A stretch of 64,000 nt of DNA from Bacteroidales bacterium UBA6267 (GCA_002440745.1 DJVB01000060.1:42818-106817), one strand, 5' to 3'. Counted from the first letter of the stretch, positions 8,031 through 16,977 are shown. Notes: generated by a model from the letters alone, not told the origin. Translations and numbers: made by a program.

Positions 8031-9281
8031 ATGGCGATTATTAAACCATTTAAGGGGTTAAGACCACCTAAGGAAATCATTGAAGAATTGGCATGTTTGC
8101 CTTATGATGTTATGAATTCGGAAGAAGCTGCAGAAATGGCTGCCGGCAAGCCCCGTTCGTTATTGCATATCACCCGTGCCGAAATCGACTGTGCACCTGA
8201 TATCGACATTCATTCAGAGTTTGTTTATAACAAAGCTGTTGAAAATCTCAACGATTTCAAACAAAAGGGATGGCTAAAAGCAGATGAAAAACCGCATTAC
8301 TATATTTATGCTCAAACTATGGAGGGACGCACTCAGTATGGTATTGTTGGTGCAGCGGCCTGCGAAGATTACGTAAATGGAATTATCAAAAAGCATGAAT
8401 TGACAAGACCGGATAAAGAGGAAGACCGCATGGTTTTAACTCGATATACCAATGCGAATATTGAACCGGTATTTTTCAGCTATAAGGCTGTGCCTGAGAT
8501 AGATGCTATTGTTGAGCGAATCGTAAAAAATGAAGCGCCTGAGTATGATTTTGTTGCTGAAGATGGCTTTGGACATCATTTTTGGATTGTAAAAACGGAT
8601 GAGGATAATAACCAATTGGAAGATTTATTTGCCACCAAAGTACCTTTTACTTATGTAGCTGACGGGCATCATCGCACCGCTGCTGCCGGACGAATTGGCG
8701 CTGAGAAAGCTTCTCAAAATCCAAATCACACCGGGACCGAAGAGTATAATTTCTTTATGGCAGTACATTTTCCCGACAATCAGTTGAAAATAATTGATTA
8801 TAACCGCGTGGTTAAAGACCTTAACGGTATGACGGATGAGCAATTTATGGAAGCTTTGAAAAAGAATTTTACCGTAGAATATAAAGGCACCAACATCTAT
8901 AAACCTTCTAAGCTTCACGAATTTAGCATGTATCTAAGTGGAAATTGGTATGCACTAAATGCGAAAGATGGAACCTATAATGATAACGATCCTATTGGCG
9001 TTTTGGATGTAACCATTTTAAGCAATCTTGTTCTCGACCAACTCTTAGATGTGAAAGATTTACGCACGACCACAAGAGTTGAATTTGTGGGAGGAATCAG
9101 AGGTTTAGGTGAATTGAAAAAGCGCGTTGATAATGGTAGCATGAAAGCCGCGTTTGCGTTATATCCTGTTTCTATGGAGCAACTTATCAATATTGCCGAC
9201 ACAGGAAATATTATGCCTCCCAAAACCACTTGGTTTGAGCCAAAACTACGCAGCGGATTGGTTATCCATGAGTTAGATTAA
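8031..9281 (+). CDS. DUF1015 family protein of the serine operon
   Basis: A 416-residue cytosolic protein of the DUF1015 family. The N-terminus IKPFKGLRPPKEII...LPYDVMNSEEA and the central VADGHHRTAAAGRIG are family hallmarks. It follows serA by 17 bases and completes the serC-serA operon. No biochemical role is firmly established to my knowledge. The DGHHR segment resembles the active-site motif of ParB/sulfiredoxin-fold enzymes such as the archaeal ADP-dependent serine kinase SerK, and the operon position would suit serine phosphorylation or control. That link is inference. A perfect terminator follows 20 bases after the stop. Confidence 0.85.
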   Translation: MAIIKPFKGLRPPKEIIEELACLPYDVMNSEEAAEMAAGKPRSLLHITRAEIDCAPDIDIHSEFVYNKAVENLNDFKQKGWLKADEKPHYYIYAQTMEGRTQYGIVGAAACEDYVNGIIKKHELTRPDKEEDRMVLTRYTNANIEPVFFSYKAVPEIDAIVERIVKNEAPEYDFVAEDGFGHHFWIVKTDEDNNQLEDLFATKVPFTYVADGHHRTAAAGRIGAEKASQNPNHTGTEEYNFFMAVHFPDNQLKIIDYNRVVKDLNGMTDEQFMEALKKNFTVEYKGTNIYKPSKLHEFSMYLSGNWYALNAKDGTYNDNDPIGVLDVTILSNLVLDQLLDVKDLRTTTRVEFVGGIRGLGELKKRVDNGSMKAAFALYPVSMEQLINIADTGNIMPPKTTWFEPKLRSGLVIHELD

Positions 9282-9301
9282 AATTGTAGAGCAATTATTA
9301 T

Positions 9302-9334
9302 AAAAGGAGACTTGTGAAGTCTCCTTTTTTTTTT
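9302..9334 (+). terminator. Terminator of the serC-serA-DUF1015 operon
   Basis: A perfect 12-bp stem AAAAGGAGACTT / AAGTCTCCTTTT with loop GTG leads into a long T-run. Confidence 0.9.
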
Positions 9335-9369
9335 ACAAAAATATTTATCCAATGAGATGAAATTTATAT

Positions 9370-9377
9370 TACCTTTG
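9370..9377 (+). promoter_or_regulatory. tRNA-Arg promoter -7 element (TACCTTTG)
   Basis: TACCTTTG fits TAnnTTTG and lies 15 bases before the mature tRNA 5' end. Confidence 0.6.
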
Positions 9378-9391
9378 CGCCCTCAAATTAA

Positions 9392-9464
9392 GGCTCCGTA
9401 GCATAATGGATAGTGCATCTGACTACGGATCAGAAGGTTGGGGGTTCGAGTCTCTCCGGAGTCA
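9392..9464 (+). tRNA. tRNA-Arg (anticodon ACG)
   Basis: A 73-base cloverleaf. Acceptor stem GGCTCCG / CGGAGTC (one G-U), D-stem GCAT/GTGC, anticodon stem TCTGA/TCAGA around loop CTACGGA (anticodon ACG, read as ICG), T-arm GGGGG-TTCGAGT-CTCTC with G-U pairs, discriminator A. CCA is not encoded. It has its own promoter and terminator. Confidence 0.95.
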
Positions 9465-9474
9465 CTTAATTTTG

Positions 9475-9505
9475 AAAGCCACGTAAAGCGTGGCTTTTTT
9501 TTTTG
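9475..9505 (+). terminator. Terminator after tRNA-Arg
   Basis: A perfect 9-bp stem AAAGCCACG / CGTGGCTTT with loop TAAAG and a following run of T, starting 11 bases after the tRNA. Confidence 0.9.
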
Positions 9506-9951
9506 ATAATCACAACATCATAACTTATTGAATTATTGCTAATTAAAAAACTTCATCGAGCCAAAGTAGTTTTTAATTTATAAAAATAAACGTTAGCCAT
9601 TGCATTCTACATTAATTAAGAAGTGTTTAAGTCAATTCGAATATTCCAAGGAATTAGCCTTACAAAAAGTCCACATTAGACCTCGAAAATTTCCGAAACT
9701 AATCATAAGACCAATAACGCATTAATACATAGTTCTCATTTAGTTAATGATTTAGAAAGATTAGAACTTGGAATATTCTTGACCGCAAATACATTTTTTT
9801 GGGTTGAATTTGAAATCAGGCTTTTATAGATTTCGGTATCTTTTGCCAAAACTGAATTTATCAACCTTCGATTGTTGAATGTTTCCGAAATTACCTGAAA
9901 GATTCTGAAAATGGATTTTCTACATTTATCGCGCTAATCAAACTAAAATAT
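9506..9951. other. AT-rich gene-free spacer of about 450 bases
   Basis: No frame here looks like a protein and no RNA gene was recognised. It contains one pair of 12-base inverted repeats (listed separately) and a TACATTTA at about 9921 that could be a degenerate -7 box for the PhoH-type gene. Otherwise I see nothing. Confidence 0.5.
9639..9778. repeat. Separated 12-base inverted repeat
   Basis: GAATATTCCAAG at 9639-9650 and its exact reverse complement CTTGGAATATTC at 9767-9778, with 116 bases between. Each arm holds the 8-base palindrome GAATATTC. It could be a pair of operator sites or a degraded mobile-element remnant; no transposase is present. Confidence 0.45.
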
Positions 9952-11289
9952 ATGGCCAAGAGGAAGAAAGAAAAGAAGATTTTTGTTCTCGACACTTCGG
10001 TGATACTTTATAATCACAACGCAATCAATAGTTTTGAGGATAATGACGTTGCAATTCCAATCACAGTTTTGGAGGAATTGGACAATTTCAAGAAAGGTAA
10101 TGAGACCAAAAATTTTGAAGCGAGGGAGTTCATTCGCATCGTTGATAAGCTTTCCGAAAACGGGTCGCTGCAAGATTGGGTACAATTGGAAGGCAAAGGA
10201 AAAGGAATGATGAAAGTGGTTATGCACAGTGATGTGGGAGGTTTAGACGCCGTGAAAGTTTATGGCGAAAACAAACCGGATCACAAAATCTTGAATGCCG
10301 CCTTAGCAATGAAGGCTGCATATCCCGATCGTTCGGTGATTATGGTTACCAAAGACGTGAATTTGCGACTTAAAGCCAAAGCTCTAAACTTGCCTGCTGA
10401 AGACTTTCAAACAGGTAAGATTCAGAATGTTGAGGATTTATACTCCGGCAAAATGCTGATTGAGAATCTGCCTTCGGAAATAATTGTGAAAATTTATGAG
10501 CAAGGCTGGATTGAGCCTGCGGAAGTTGGTTTAAAGGATGTCATTCCAAATCAGTATTTTATACTAAAAAATGGCAAAAGTTCGGCATTGGCTTATTTTA
10601 ATCCGATAACCAAATTGATTGAGCGGGTTGAGAAAATCAACGTACAACGGGTGAGGCCACGAAATGCCGAGCAAGTTTTTGCCATTCATGCCCTTCTCAA
10701 CGATGACGTAAAATTAGTTACTCTTCAAGGGGTTGCAGGTACCGGAAAAACGCTCCTTGCCCTTGCTGCGGCCTTAGAACAAAGGCGAAACTTCAAACAG
10801 ATTTATCTCAGCCGTCCGGTTGTGCCGCTTAGTAATAAAGATATCGGATATTTGCCGGGCGACATTAAGTCGAAACTCAACCCTTACATGGAGCCACTTT
10901 TCGACAATCTGAAATTCATTAAAAATCAATTTCATGAAAACGATAAAGAGTTTAAGAAATTTGATGCGATGGTCGAAACCGAAAAATTGTTGATAAGCCC
11001 GCTGGCGTATATCCGTGGTAGAAGTCTCTCAAATATTATCTTTATTGTGGATGAAGCCCAAAACCTAACTCCACATGAAGTAAAAACCATCATTACACGT
11101 GCCGGAGAAAATACCAAAATTATCTTCACCGGAGACATTTATCAAATTGACACTCCGTATCTTGACAGTCAATCAAACGGACTTTCATATCTGATTGACA
11201 AAATCAAAAAGCATCCTATTTATGCACATATTCGCCTCGAAAAAGGAGAGCGTTCTGAATTGGCAAATCTGGCCAACGACCTACTTTAG
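9952..11289 (+). CDS. PhoH-family ATPase with N-terminal PIN domain (YlaK/PhoH2-like)
   Basis: A 445-residue fusion. Residues 8-140 form a PIN nuclease domain (FVLDTSVILYNHNAI, PITVLEELDNFKKG, VIMVTKDVNLRLKAKAL with its acidic residues). Residues about 230-445 form a PhoH-type P-loop ATPase: Walker A GVAGTGKTLLALA, Walker B IIFIVDEAQNLTPHE, then KIIFTGDIYQID. Such PhoH2-type proteins have been described as RNA helicase/ribonucleases with roles in RNA turnover; the target here is unknown. The start at ATG 9952 gives the usual basic N-terminus. The gene is alone, followed by a 14-bp terminator stem. Confidence 0.9.
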   Translation: MAKRKKEKKIFVLDTSVILYNHNAINSFEDNDVAIPITVLEELDNFKKGNETKNFEAREFIRIVDKLSENGSLQDWVQLEGKGKGMMKVVMHSDVGGLDAVKVYGENKPDHKILNAALAMKAAYPDRSVIMVTKDVNLRLKAKALNLPAEDFQTGKIQNVEDLYSGKMLIENLPSEIIVKIYEQGWIEPAEVGLKDVIPNQYFILKNGKSSALAYFNPITKLIERVEKINVQRVRPRNAEQVFAIHALLNDDVKLVTLQGVAGTGKTLLALAAALEQRRNFKQIYLSRPVVPLSNKDIGYLPGDIKSKLNPYMEPLFDNLKFIKNQFHENDKEFKKFDAMVETEKLLISPLAYIRGRSLSNIIFIVDEAQNLTPHEVKTIITRAGENTKIIFTGDIYQIDTPYLDSQSNGLSYLIDKIKKHPIYAHIRLEKGERSELANLANDLL

Positions 11290-11316
11290 AGTACTTTAAA
11301 ATCATAGAAATTCACT

Positions 11317-11361
11317 AAATAGTCCAAAAGCAACCAAGCCCTTTTGGACTATTTGCTTTTT
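11317..11361 (+). terminator. Hairpin terminator after the PhoH-type gene
   Basis: A perfect 14-bp stem AAATAGTCCAAAAG / CTTTTGGACTATTT with a 10-base loop, followed by GCTTTTTG. The T-run is modest. Confidence 0.7.
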
Positions 11362-11461
11362 GAAAGGATTGAAAACCTTAATTACAAATTCATACAAAAA
11401 CATTGCAATTTAACAAATAACGGGTTGGTTTTTTTAATCATTCAGGCATTTACAATTTGGT

Positions 11462-11469
11462 TATTTTTG
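11462..11469 (+). promoter_or_regulatory. -7 element (TATTTTTG) of the acyl-CoA dehydrogenase gene
   Basis: TATTTTTG fits TAnnTTTG, 32 bases before the ATG at 11502. It also rules out the in-frame GTG/ATG-like start at 11457. Confidence 0.6.
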
Positions 11470-11501
11470 CGCCCATTATTATCAATCATAACACATTGCA
11501 A

Positions 11502-13286
11502 ATGGATAAAAACAATGTTTTAAAAGGTGGTGAATTTATTATTAGAGATGTTACTGCCGGAGAAGTATTTATTCCTGAAAATTTTGACGAAGAGCAGCAA
11601 ATGATTGCTCAAACTTGCGACGATTTTTTAAAGGCTGAAATATTTCCAAACTTAGATAGAATAGATGCTCAAGAAGCGGGTCTCATGCGCGAGATGATTC
11701 AAAAAGCCGGTGAGCTTGGCTTGCTTGGAATTTCGATACCCGAAGAATACGATGGTTTTGGACAGAGTTTCGTCACATCTATGCTTGCTTCCGAAGCTAT
11801 GGGAGCAGGACACAGTTTTTCAGTTGCTTATTCGGCTCACACCGGAATTGGCTCAATGCCATTAGTTTATTACGGAAGTGAAGAACAAAAGCAGCGATAT
11901 TTGCCCAAATTGGCTACCGGAGAATGGGCAGCAGCATATTGCCTCACCGAGCCTAATGCCGGCTCAGATGCAAACAGCGGAAAAACACAAGCGGTTTTAT
12001 CAGAAGACGGCACACATTATATCCTCAATGGCCAAAAAATGTGGATAACCAACGGCGGTTTTGCCGATTTGTTAACTGTTTTTGCGAAAATTGGAAACGA
12101 CCGTGTTTATTCTGCTTTCCTCGTTGAAAGCAATTGGGATGGCGTTGTGATAAATCCCGAAGAAAAGAAAATGGGTATAAAAGGCTCATCAACTGTTCAG
12201 TTGTTTTTCAATGACGTTAAAGTCCCCGTTGAAAATCTAATTGCAAAACAAGGTCAGGGCTTTCGTATTGCTCTAAATATTCTGCACATGGGTCGTATAA
12301 AATTAGGTGCGGCAGTTTTAGGTTCAGCTAAAAGAACTATCACTCAATCTATTAACTATGCGCGTGAAAGAAAGCAATTTGGAACTGAGATAGCCAATTT
12401 TGCCGCAATCAAGTTTAAATTAGCTCAGCAAACTATCCGGACTTGGGTGACTGAATCGGCGGTTTATAGGATTTCGGATAATATCGACAAAACCAAAGAA
12501 GAACTAATGGCTGAAGGCATGGATCGTGAAAATGCTGCTATTGAGGCAATTGCACAGTACGCCATAGAAGATGCAGCCATGAAAGTTTTCGGATCTGAAA
12601 CCTTAGACTATGTTGTTGACGAAGGTGTGCAAATTTTTGGCGGCATGGGTTTTTCTGCCGAAATGCCTGTAGATCGGGCTTATCGCGACTCTCGGATTAA
12701 CCGGATTTTTGAAGGAACAAACGAAATCAACCGGCTTCTCATTTCTGAGACCTTAATTAAAAAAGGTCCTAAAGTGGGCATCAATTTTAAAGAAGAATAC
12801 GAAAAAATTGTGGCACAAGCCGATTCTTTAGTTGCAGCCCATGATAATGAATCAGATCCTTTGAAAGTTATGAGGAGTTTTGTCAAAAAGGCAAAAACTC
12901 TTGGACTTTACACTATAGGTGCGTTTCTCGAAAAAACCCCAAAAGGCTTTGTGGAAGAGCAAGAAATTATGTCGGCCCTTTCCGATATCATTATGGCTAT
13001 CTATACAACAGAATCTGCCGTATTGCGTACCGAAAAAATTATGGAGCTTAAATCCTTTGAAGAAACTGAGTATCACAGAGCTATGAGTGAAACTTATCTT
13101 TATGATTCTTCCTTTAAAATGAAAAAATCGGCTTATGATGTTGTTGGAAGTTTCTTAAAAGGTGAAGAACTTTGCAATGCTCTTCGAATTATTGACAGTC
13201 TAACGACCTATAAACCAATAAATGTGAAAGAAAATCACCGTTTTATTGCGAATAAGCTTATTGAAGAAAACAAATACTGTTTTTAG
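11502..13286 (+). CDS. Acyl-CoA dehydrogenase, long form
   Basis: A 594-residue FAD-dependent acyl-CoA dehydrogenase that introduces the alpha-beta double bond into acyl-CoA. The start at ATG 11502 is chosen because a -7 promoter box overlaps the upstream in-frame region. AAYCLTEPNAGSDANS and WITNGGFADLLTVFAK are flavin-binding signatures. YARERKQFG and the C-terminal FEGTNEINRLL, with its catalytic-type Glu, complete the core (residues about 30-420). About 170 extra C-terminal helical residues are typical of the long variant. Electrons would pass to ETF. The acyl substrate cannot be read from the sequence. It stands alone between promoter and terminator. Confidence 0.93.
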   Translation: MDKNNVLKGGEFIIRDVTAGEVFIPENFDEEQQMIAQTCDDFLKAEIFPNLDRIDAQEAGLMREMIQKAGELGLLGISIPEEYDGFGQSFVTSMLASEAMGAGHSFSVAYSAHTGIGSMPLVYYGSEEQKQRYLPKLATGEWAAAYCLTEPNAGSDANSGKTQAVLSEDGTHYILNGQKMWITNGGFADLLTVFAKIGNDRVYSAFLVESNWDGVVINPEEKKMGIKGSSTVQLFFNDVKVPVENLIAKQGQGFRIALNILHMGRIKLGAAVLGSAKRTITQSINYARERKQFGTEIANFAAIKFKLAQQTIRTWVTESAVYRISDNIDKTKEELMAEGMDRENAAIEAIAQYAIEDAAMKVFGSETLDYVVDEGVQIFGGMGFSAEMPVDRAYRDSRINRIFEGTNEINRLLISETLIKKGPKVGINFKEEYEKIVAQADSLVAAHDNESDPLKVMRSFVKKAKTLGLYTIGAFLEKTPKGFVEEQEIMSALSDIIMAIYTTESAVLRTEKIMELKSFEETEYHRAMSETYLYDSSFKMKKSAYDVVGSFLKGEELCNALRIIDSLTTYKPINVKENHRFIANKLIEENKYCF

Positions 13287-13303
13287 TTAAAACTGCATCT
13301 TAT

Positions 13304-13335
13304 AAAAACGCCTGACAAAACAGGCGTTTTTTTTT
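13304..13335. terminator. Bidirectional terminator between convergent genes
   Basis: A perfect 11-bp stem AAAAACGCCTG / CAGGCGTTTTT with loop ACAAAA. T-runs occur on both strands, so it can serve the acyl-CoA dehydrogenase (+) and the hydrolase (-). Confidence 0.85.
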
Positions 13336-13961
13336 TATAGATATTCTCGAATAATAGCCGCAATAGTTTCTGCCTGATCGACTATCATAAAGTGAGTTCC
13401 AGATTCCACTTTCACAGTAATTGCATCTTGCTTGATTGGCATTAGCAAATCGTTAGTCCCATTTATTTTAATCACATTTTCTTCGGTAATCTTCCCATTC
13501 CAGCGGATTAGTTGCCCTACAGCCCATTTAGTATGTTTAGAATTCATTTGTTGATGAATCTTTCGAGCAGTATCCACATCATTGGCACCAAGAAAACTCT
13601 TCAAAAAAGAAAAAGGTATTTTGTAAAACGACTCGGGCAAAATCGAATCAAAATGAGTTTTCCCAAGAAAACGATAAATCATACGCAAATCAGAATATTG
13701 GTGTACCGTTGAAATTAAAAAATTCTTTTCCGGTTTCACAAATTTGTTCATTTCGGCAACAACCAACCCACCAAAACTAACCCCCAGCAAACAAAAAGCT
13801 TCCTCAGTATGGATGGATTTTGCCATTCGTTTGGCATAATTCTGCAACGTTTCGCCGTTTTCAGGAGTCAACCATTCCAAAGGCTGCATAGGTAAAACAG
13901 CTCGAATTCGGTCGAACAACATGGAGTTAGCACCTAATCCACTTATGGCATAAATGTTCAT
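13335..13961 (-). CDS. Small alpha/beta-hydrolase fold protein
   Basis: A 208-residue cytosolic hydrolase-like protein. The ATG at 13961 is preferred over a TTG two codons upstream. The first strand and turn read YAISGLGANSMLFD, the nucleophile elbow is LLGVSFGGLVVAEM (Ser in GxSxG) and the last loop GTHFMIVDQAE carries the likely catalytic His; an acid could lie in INGTNDLLMP. The protein is shorter than typical family members, with a small cap region. The substrate is unknown. It lies downstream of the AlgI/AlgJ-like pair on the same strand, about 100 bp away, so a link to surface-polymer esters is possible but unproven. Confidence 0.75.
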   Translation of the reverse strand: MNIYAISGLGANSMLFDRIRAVLPMQPLEWLTPENGETLQNYAKRMAKSIHTEEAFCLLGVSFGGLVVAEMNKFVKPEKNFLISTVHQYSDLRMIYRFLGKTHFDSILPESFYKIPFSFLKSFLGANDVDTARKIHQQMNSKHTKWAVGQLIRWNGKITEENVIKINGTNDLLMPIKQDAITVKVESGTHFMIVDQAETIAAIIREYL

Positions 13962-14062
13962 TTTCAAATAATTAGACTGAGAAAAACGATGGTAAACCGT
14001 TGAAAGGCAAAATTAATGAATTTTGAGGCAAGACACAATGCATGAAAAACATTTAATCCGAC

Positions 14063-15400
14063 TTAATTAGTTGAGGCCTCTTGTTTCTTCAATTCCTGAT
14101 CGGCCATATACTCAGCATCAAGGCGGATAGCTTCTTCTAAGCTGATATTTCGATCCTTAGCTTTTTGCTCCACTGCTTTGAGCCAGTCCGGTGAGCTTTT
14201 TATGTAAAAGATAAATTCCTGAATCATCATTTCCCTTTTTTCTGACTGTTCATTTAAGAAATTCGGGTTGGTTATTTGTCGATAGGTTGTTTCGATAAAA
14301 CCAAAGGCGAACTTTTCCAAATTGGCATCTGTACTCATCAGCACCACAAAATCAGCAGATTCTAAAGCTTGAATTAAATCCTTTGGTTCAATTTTGAATG
14401 GACCACCTGCGGGGTTATAAACCTCATGAAAATAGTACCAAAACGCATTGTTATTGAACAGATTAGCAGCAATTCCGCGGCCATAAATTCCCCAATAATA
14501 ACTATCGGAAATAAAGATAACATTGGGTCTGATTTCCTCTTTAGAGTTGCTAAAATGATATTGAGGATAAGCCATTTCTAAATCCGGAATATCGGTGAGC
14601 AAATTTAAGCTTTCCTCAGCATCCTGATCGGTATGTTGGGTAGTGGTGCTAAGTTGAATACTATCTATCAGTATATTAACAAAATTTTGATTTGCAACCG
14701 TCTCCATAAATTTGACCATTGTATCGGCAGCTAAAATTTCGCCATAAGCACTCCAATGCACTCCGGTTTTTGGAAAAAGCGGATAAGGACTCTTGCTTTT
14801 CAAGTTTCTAAACCACTGATGCAAATCGAGCAAGAGTAAATTGTTTTTTTGAATTTCTGCTTTCCAAACATCATAAAGCGTTGTATCTGAAGCTCTTCGG
14901 TAATAATCAGGAATATACTCAGGATAGAAACTTCCTTTCCCCGGAGCTAAAATCGTGATAACTTTTACGCCCTTTTTGCCCAGACTATCCGAAATCACCT
15001 TCAGTTTTTCAACCTTATCAACAATAGTATTTCGACCTAAATAATTGATACCCAAATATGCTTTGATATAATTTTCTTCGTAAAGGTAGTTTTCTTTTCC
15101 AATAACCACTTCTTGAGCTCCTGATTTTTTGAAAAGCACAAAATTCATCTGATTATATAATCTGACAGCCATCGATCGGAATCCAAAGTTTTCGTTGAAA
15201 TAGTTTGTACGATTATCTTGAAAGGAGCCATCCATCCAAGCATCTATTTTGAAATCCATCTTCACAGTTTGCTGAAATGCTCCTTTGAGCGGCCTCACTT
15301 TTTTTCCATTTGCCAAATGATGAATCATAGGCAGAAGCATGATTGCCATGAGCATCCAAAAGAGAATTTGTTTGATTCTATGTTCTGTAGGTCTTTTCAT
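14063..15400 (-). CDS. AlgJ/AlgX-like SGNH acetyltransferase protein
   Basis: A 445-residue protein with one N-terminal membrane anchor (ILFWMLMAIMLLPMIHHL) and a periplasmic ALGX/DHHW-type SGNH domain. The catalytic-type segments are TILAPGKGSFYPEY, KTGVHWSAYGEILAAD (H in HW) and NVIFISDSYYWGIYG (Ser in DSY). In alginate and related systems such proteins move acetyl groups, passed across the membrane by an MBOAT partner, onto an exported polysaccharide. The MBOAT gene ends 2 bases upstream, so the two are one operon. The polymer is unknown, since no glycan synthase genes lie nearby. Confidence 0.85.
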   Translation of the reverse strand: MKRPTEHRIKQILFWMLMAIMLLPMIHHLANGKKVRPLKGAFQQTVKMDFKIDAWMDGSFQDNRTNYFNENFGFRSMAVRLYNQMNFVLFKKSGAQEVVIGKENYLYEENYIKAYLGINYLGRNTIVDKVEKLKVISDSLGKKGVKVITILAPGKGSFYPEYIPDYYRRASDTTLYDVWKAEIQKNNLLLLDLHQWFRNLKSKSPYPLFPKTGVHWSAYGEILAADTMVKFMETVANQNFVNILIDSIQLSTTTQHTDQDAEESLNLLTDIPDLEMAYPQYHFSNSKEEIRPNVIFISDSYYWGIYGRGIAANLFNNNAFWYYFHEVYNPAGGPFKIEPKDLIQALESADFVVLMSTDANLEKFAFGFIETTYRQITNPNFLNEQSEKREMMIQEFIFYIKSSPDWLKAVEQKAKDRNISLEEAIRLDAEYMADQELKKQEASTN

Positions 15401-15402
15401 GC

Positions 15403-16824
15403 TTAAAATCTAAAGTAGATAAACGGATTAAAACCTGAGGATGTGATAGAAGCGAGACTTAAAAGAAAGAAAACCACGGACAAGGTTATCATGCCAAAAT
15501 GATTCTTTAAGGAATAGCTTTCCCGATGATAGAAGAAATCTTCGAGTTTCTTTCCGAATTTTGAAAGCACTATGAATGAGAATATTACAGCAAATATCAC
15601 CACGAAATTGAATGATGGAATAAGCTGAAGATTAATATTTCCATGGAAACTAAACATGGTTTTCAAATAGGTGACAAGCATGTCGAAATCTTGAATCCTA
15701 AAGATAGTCCAACTGATAACAACCACGAAAAAAGTAAAGAAAACCGAAGGAATTTTTCCGGCCTTTTGGAGCAGTTTTATCAAGAAAATGCGGTCGAGAA
15801 TCAAGAAAAAACCATGAAAAGCACCCCAAATCACAAAATTCCAAGATGCTCCATGCCAAAGACCCGACAGCAGAAAAACAATCCAGAGGTTGAAATACAA
15901 CCGACTTTTTGTGGAAACCTTATTTCCGCCAAGCGGGATATATAGATAGTCTTTCATGAAACCGCCCAAAGTGATATGCCAACGGCGCCAAAACTCCGAA
16001 ATATTTTGCGCTGTGTAGGGAGAATTGAAATTCTCGGGGAAACGGAATCCCATCATTCTTCCAAGACCAATTGCCATATCGGAATAGCCTGAAAAGTCGA
16101 AATAAATTTGAAAAGTATATGCGAGAATACCCAACCAAGCATTAGCAGTAGAAAGTTCGGAATAAGATCCGTCAAGAATTAAGTCGGCTTGCTCAGCCAT
16201 AACATTGGCAATCAGAACTTTTTTTGCTAATCCAATGGCGAAACGATAAAAACCAACTAATTTGTCATCGACCAAATCCGGTCGATCAACTATCTGATTA
16301 GCAATGCTATTATATCGAACGATTGGTCCGGCAATCATTTGTGGGAACGACATAATGTAGAGCAAATAATCGGTCAATCGAGAAAGAGGCACTGAATTCC
16401 GGCGATAGACATCAATGGAGTAGGTTAGAGTTTGAAAAGTGTAAAATGAAATACCAATGGGAAGAGCAACAGAAGTCCAGCCAACTTGAGTTGCACCGAA
16501 ATGAAGTAGCAGGTTATTCACATTTTCAACAAAAAAATTGGCATATTTAAAGTAAGCCAACAGCCCCAAATTCATAAAAAGTGAAGCCGCTAAAAACCAT
16601 TTTCTGGTTTTCTGGTTATTGCTTCTATAAAGGTTTTTAACGATGTGAAAATCAAGAATTGTGGAAGCGATAATGACAAAAACAAATTTTGGAGCGCCCC
16701 AACTATAGAATAAAATACTAAAAATAAGGATTAAACCATTTTTGTATTTGGCATCAGTGAAATGGTAAAGTAGCAGGAAAACCGGCAGGAAATACAGGAG
16801 AAATACTACGCTGCTAAAAACCAT
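15403..16824 (-). CDS. MBOAT family O-acyltransferase (AlgI-like)
   Basis: A 473-residue integral membrane protein with about 10-12 hydrophobic segments. It matches the AlgI/DltB-like MBOAT class: SFYTFQTLTYSIDVYR, FPQMIAGPIVRY, FWRRWHITLGGFMKDYLYIPLGG and the active-site region LLSGLWHGASWNFVIWGAFHG containing the invariant His. It would take acetyl from acetyl-CoA in the cytosol and carry it across the inner membrane to the AlgJ-like partner encoded 2 bases downstream. It is preceded on the same strand by tRNA-Cys, which has its own terminator. Confidence 0.93.
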   Translation of the reverse strand: MVFSSVVFLLYFLPVFLLLYHFTDAKYKNGLILIFSILFYSWGAPKFVFVIIASTILDFHIVKNLYRSNNQKTRKWFLAASLFMNLGLLAYFKYANFFVENVNNLLLHFGATQVGWTSVALPIGISFYTFQTLTYSIDVYRRNSVPLSRLTDYLLYIMSFPQMIAGPIVRYNSIANQIVDRPDLVDDKLVGFYRFAIGLAKKVLIANVMAEQADLILDGSYSELSTANAWLGILAYTFQIYFDFSGYSDMAIGLGRMMGFRFPENFNSPYTAQNISEFWRRWHITLGGFMKDYLYIPLGGNKVSTKSRLYFNLWIVFLLSGLWHGASWNFVIWGAFHGFFLILDRIFLIKLLQKAGKIPSVFFTFFVVVISWTIFRIQDFDMLVTYLKTMFSFHGNINLQLIPSFNFVVIFAVIFSFIVLSKFGKKLEDFFYHRESYSLKNHFGMITLSVVFFLLSLASITSSGFNPFIYFRF

Positions 16825-16865
16825 AATAAAAATTCAATTTCTTTGAAGTCCAGATGATTGTGGAT

Positions 16866-16892
16866 TAAAAAAAAAGCCCCTAATTCAGGGAA
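16866..16892 (-). terminator. Terminator after tRNA-Cys
   Basis: Read on the minus strand: TCCCT-GAATT-AGGGG followed by C and a run of nine T. It is a short stem with a strong T-tract, downstream of tRNA-Cys and ahead of the MBOAT gene. Confidence 0.65.
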
Positions 16893-16906
16893 TCAAGGAC
16901 TTTTTG

Positions 16907-16977
16907 AGGTCTCTTCCGGATTCGAACCGGAGTGGACGGTTTTGCAGACCGGTGCCTAGCCGCTCGGCCAAGAGACC
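16907..16977 (-). tRNA. tRNA-Cys (anticodon GCA)
   Basis: A 71-base cloverleaf on the minus strand. Acceptor stem GGTCTCT / AGAGACC, anticodon loop CTGCAAA (GCA), T-arm TCCGG-TTCGAAT-CCGGA, short variable loop CCAC and discriminator U, the identity base of tRNA-Cys. The outermost anticodon-stem pair is a C-U mismatch. CCA is not encoded. Confidence 0.93.

Noticed and set aside
9943..10227. A 94-codon frame on the minus strand opposite the PhoH-type gene
   Set aside because: It is fully antisense to a well-conserved PIN domain and shows no protein-like pattern.
15643..15945. A 100-codon plus-strand frame inside the MBOAT gene
   Set aside because: It is the shadow of the strongly conserved membrane protein on the other strand.
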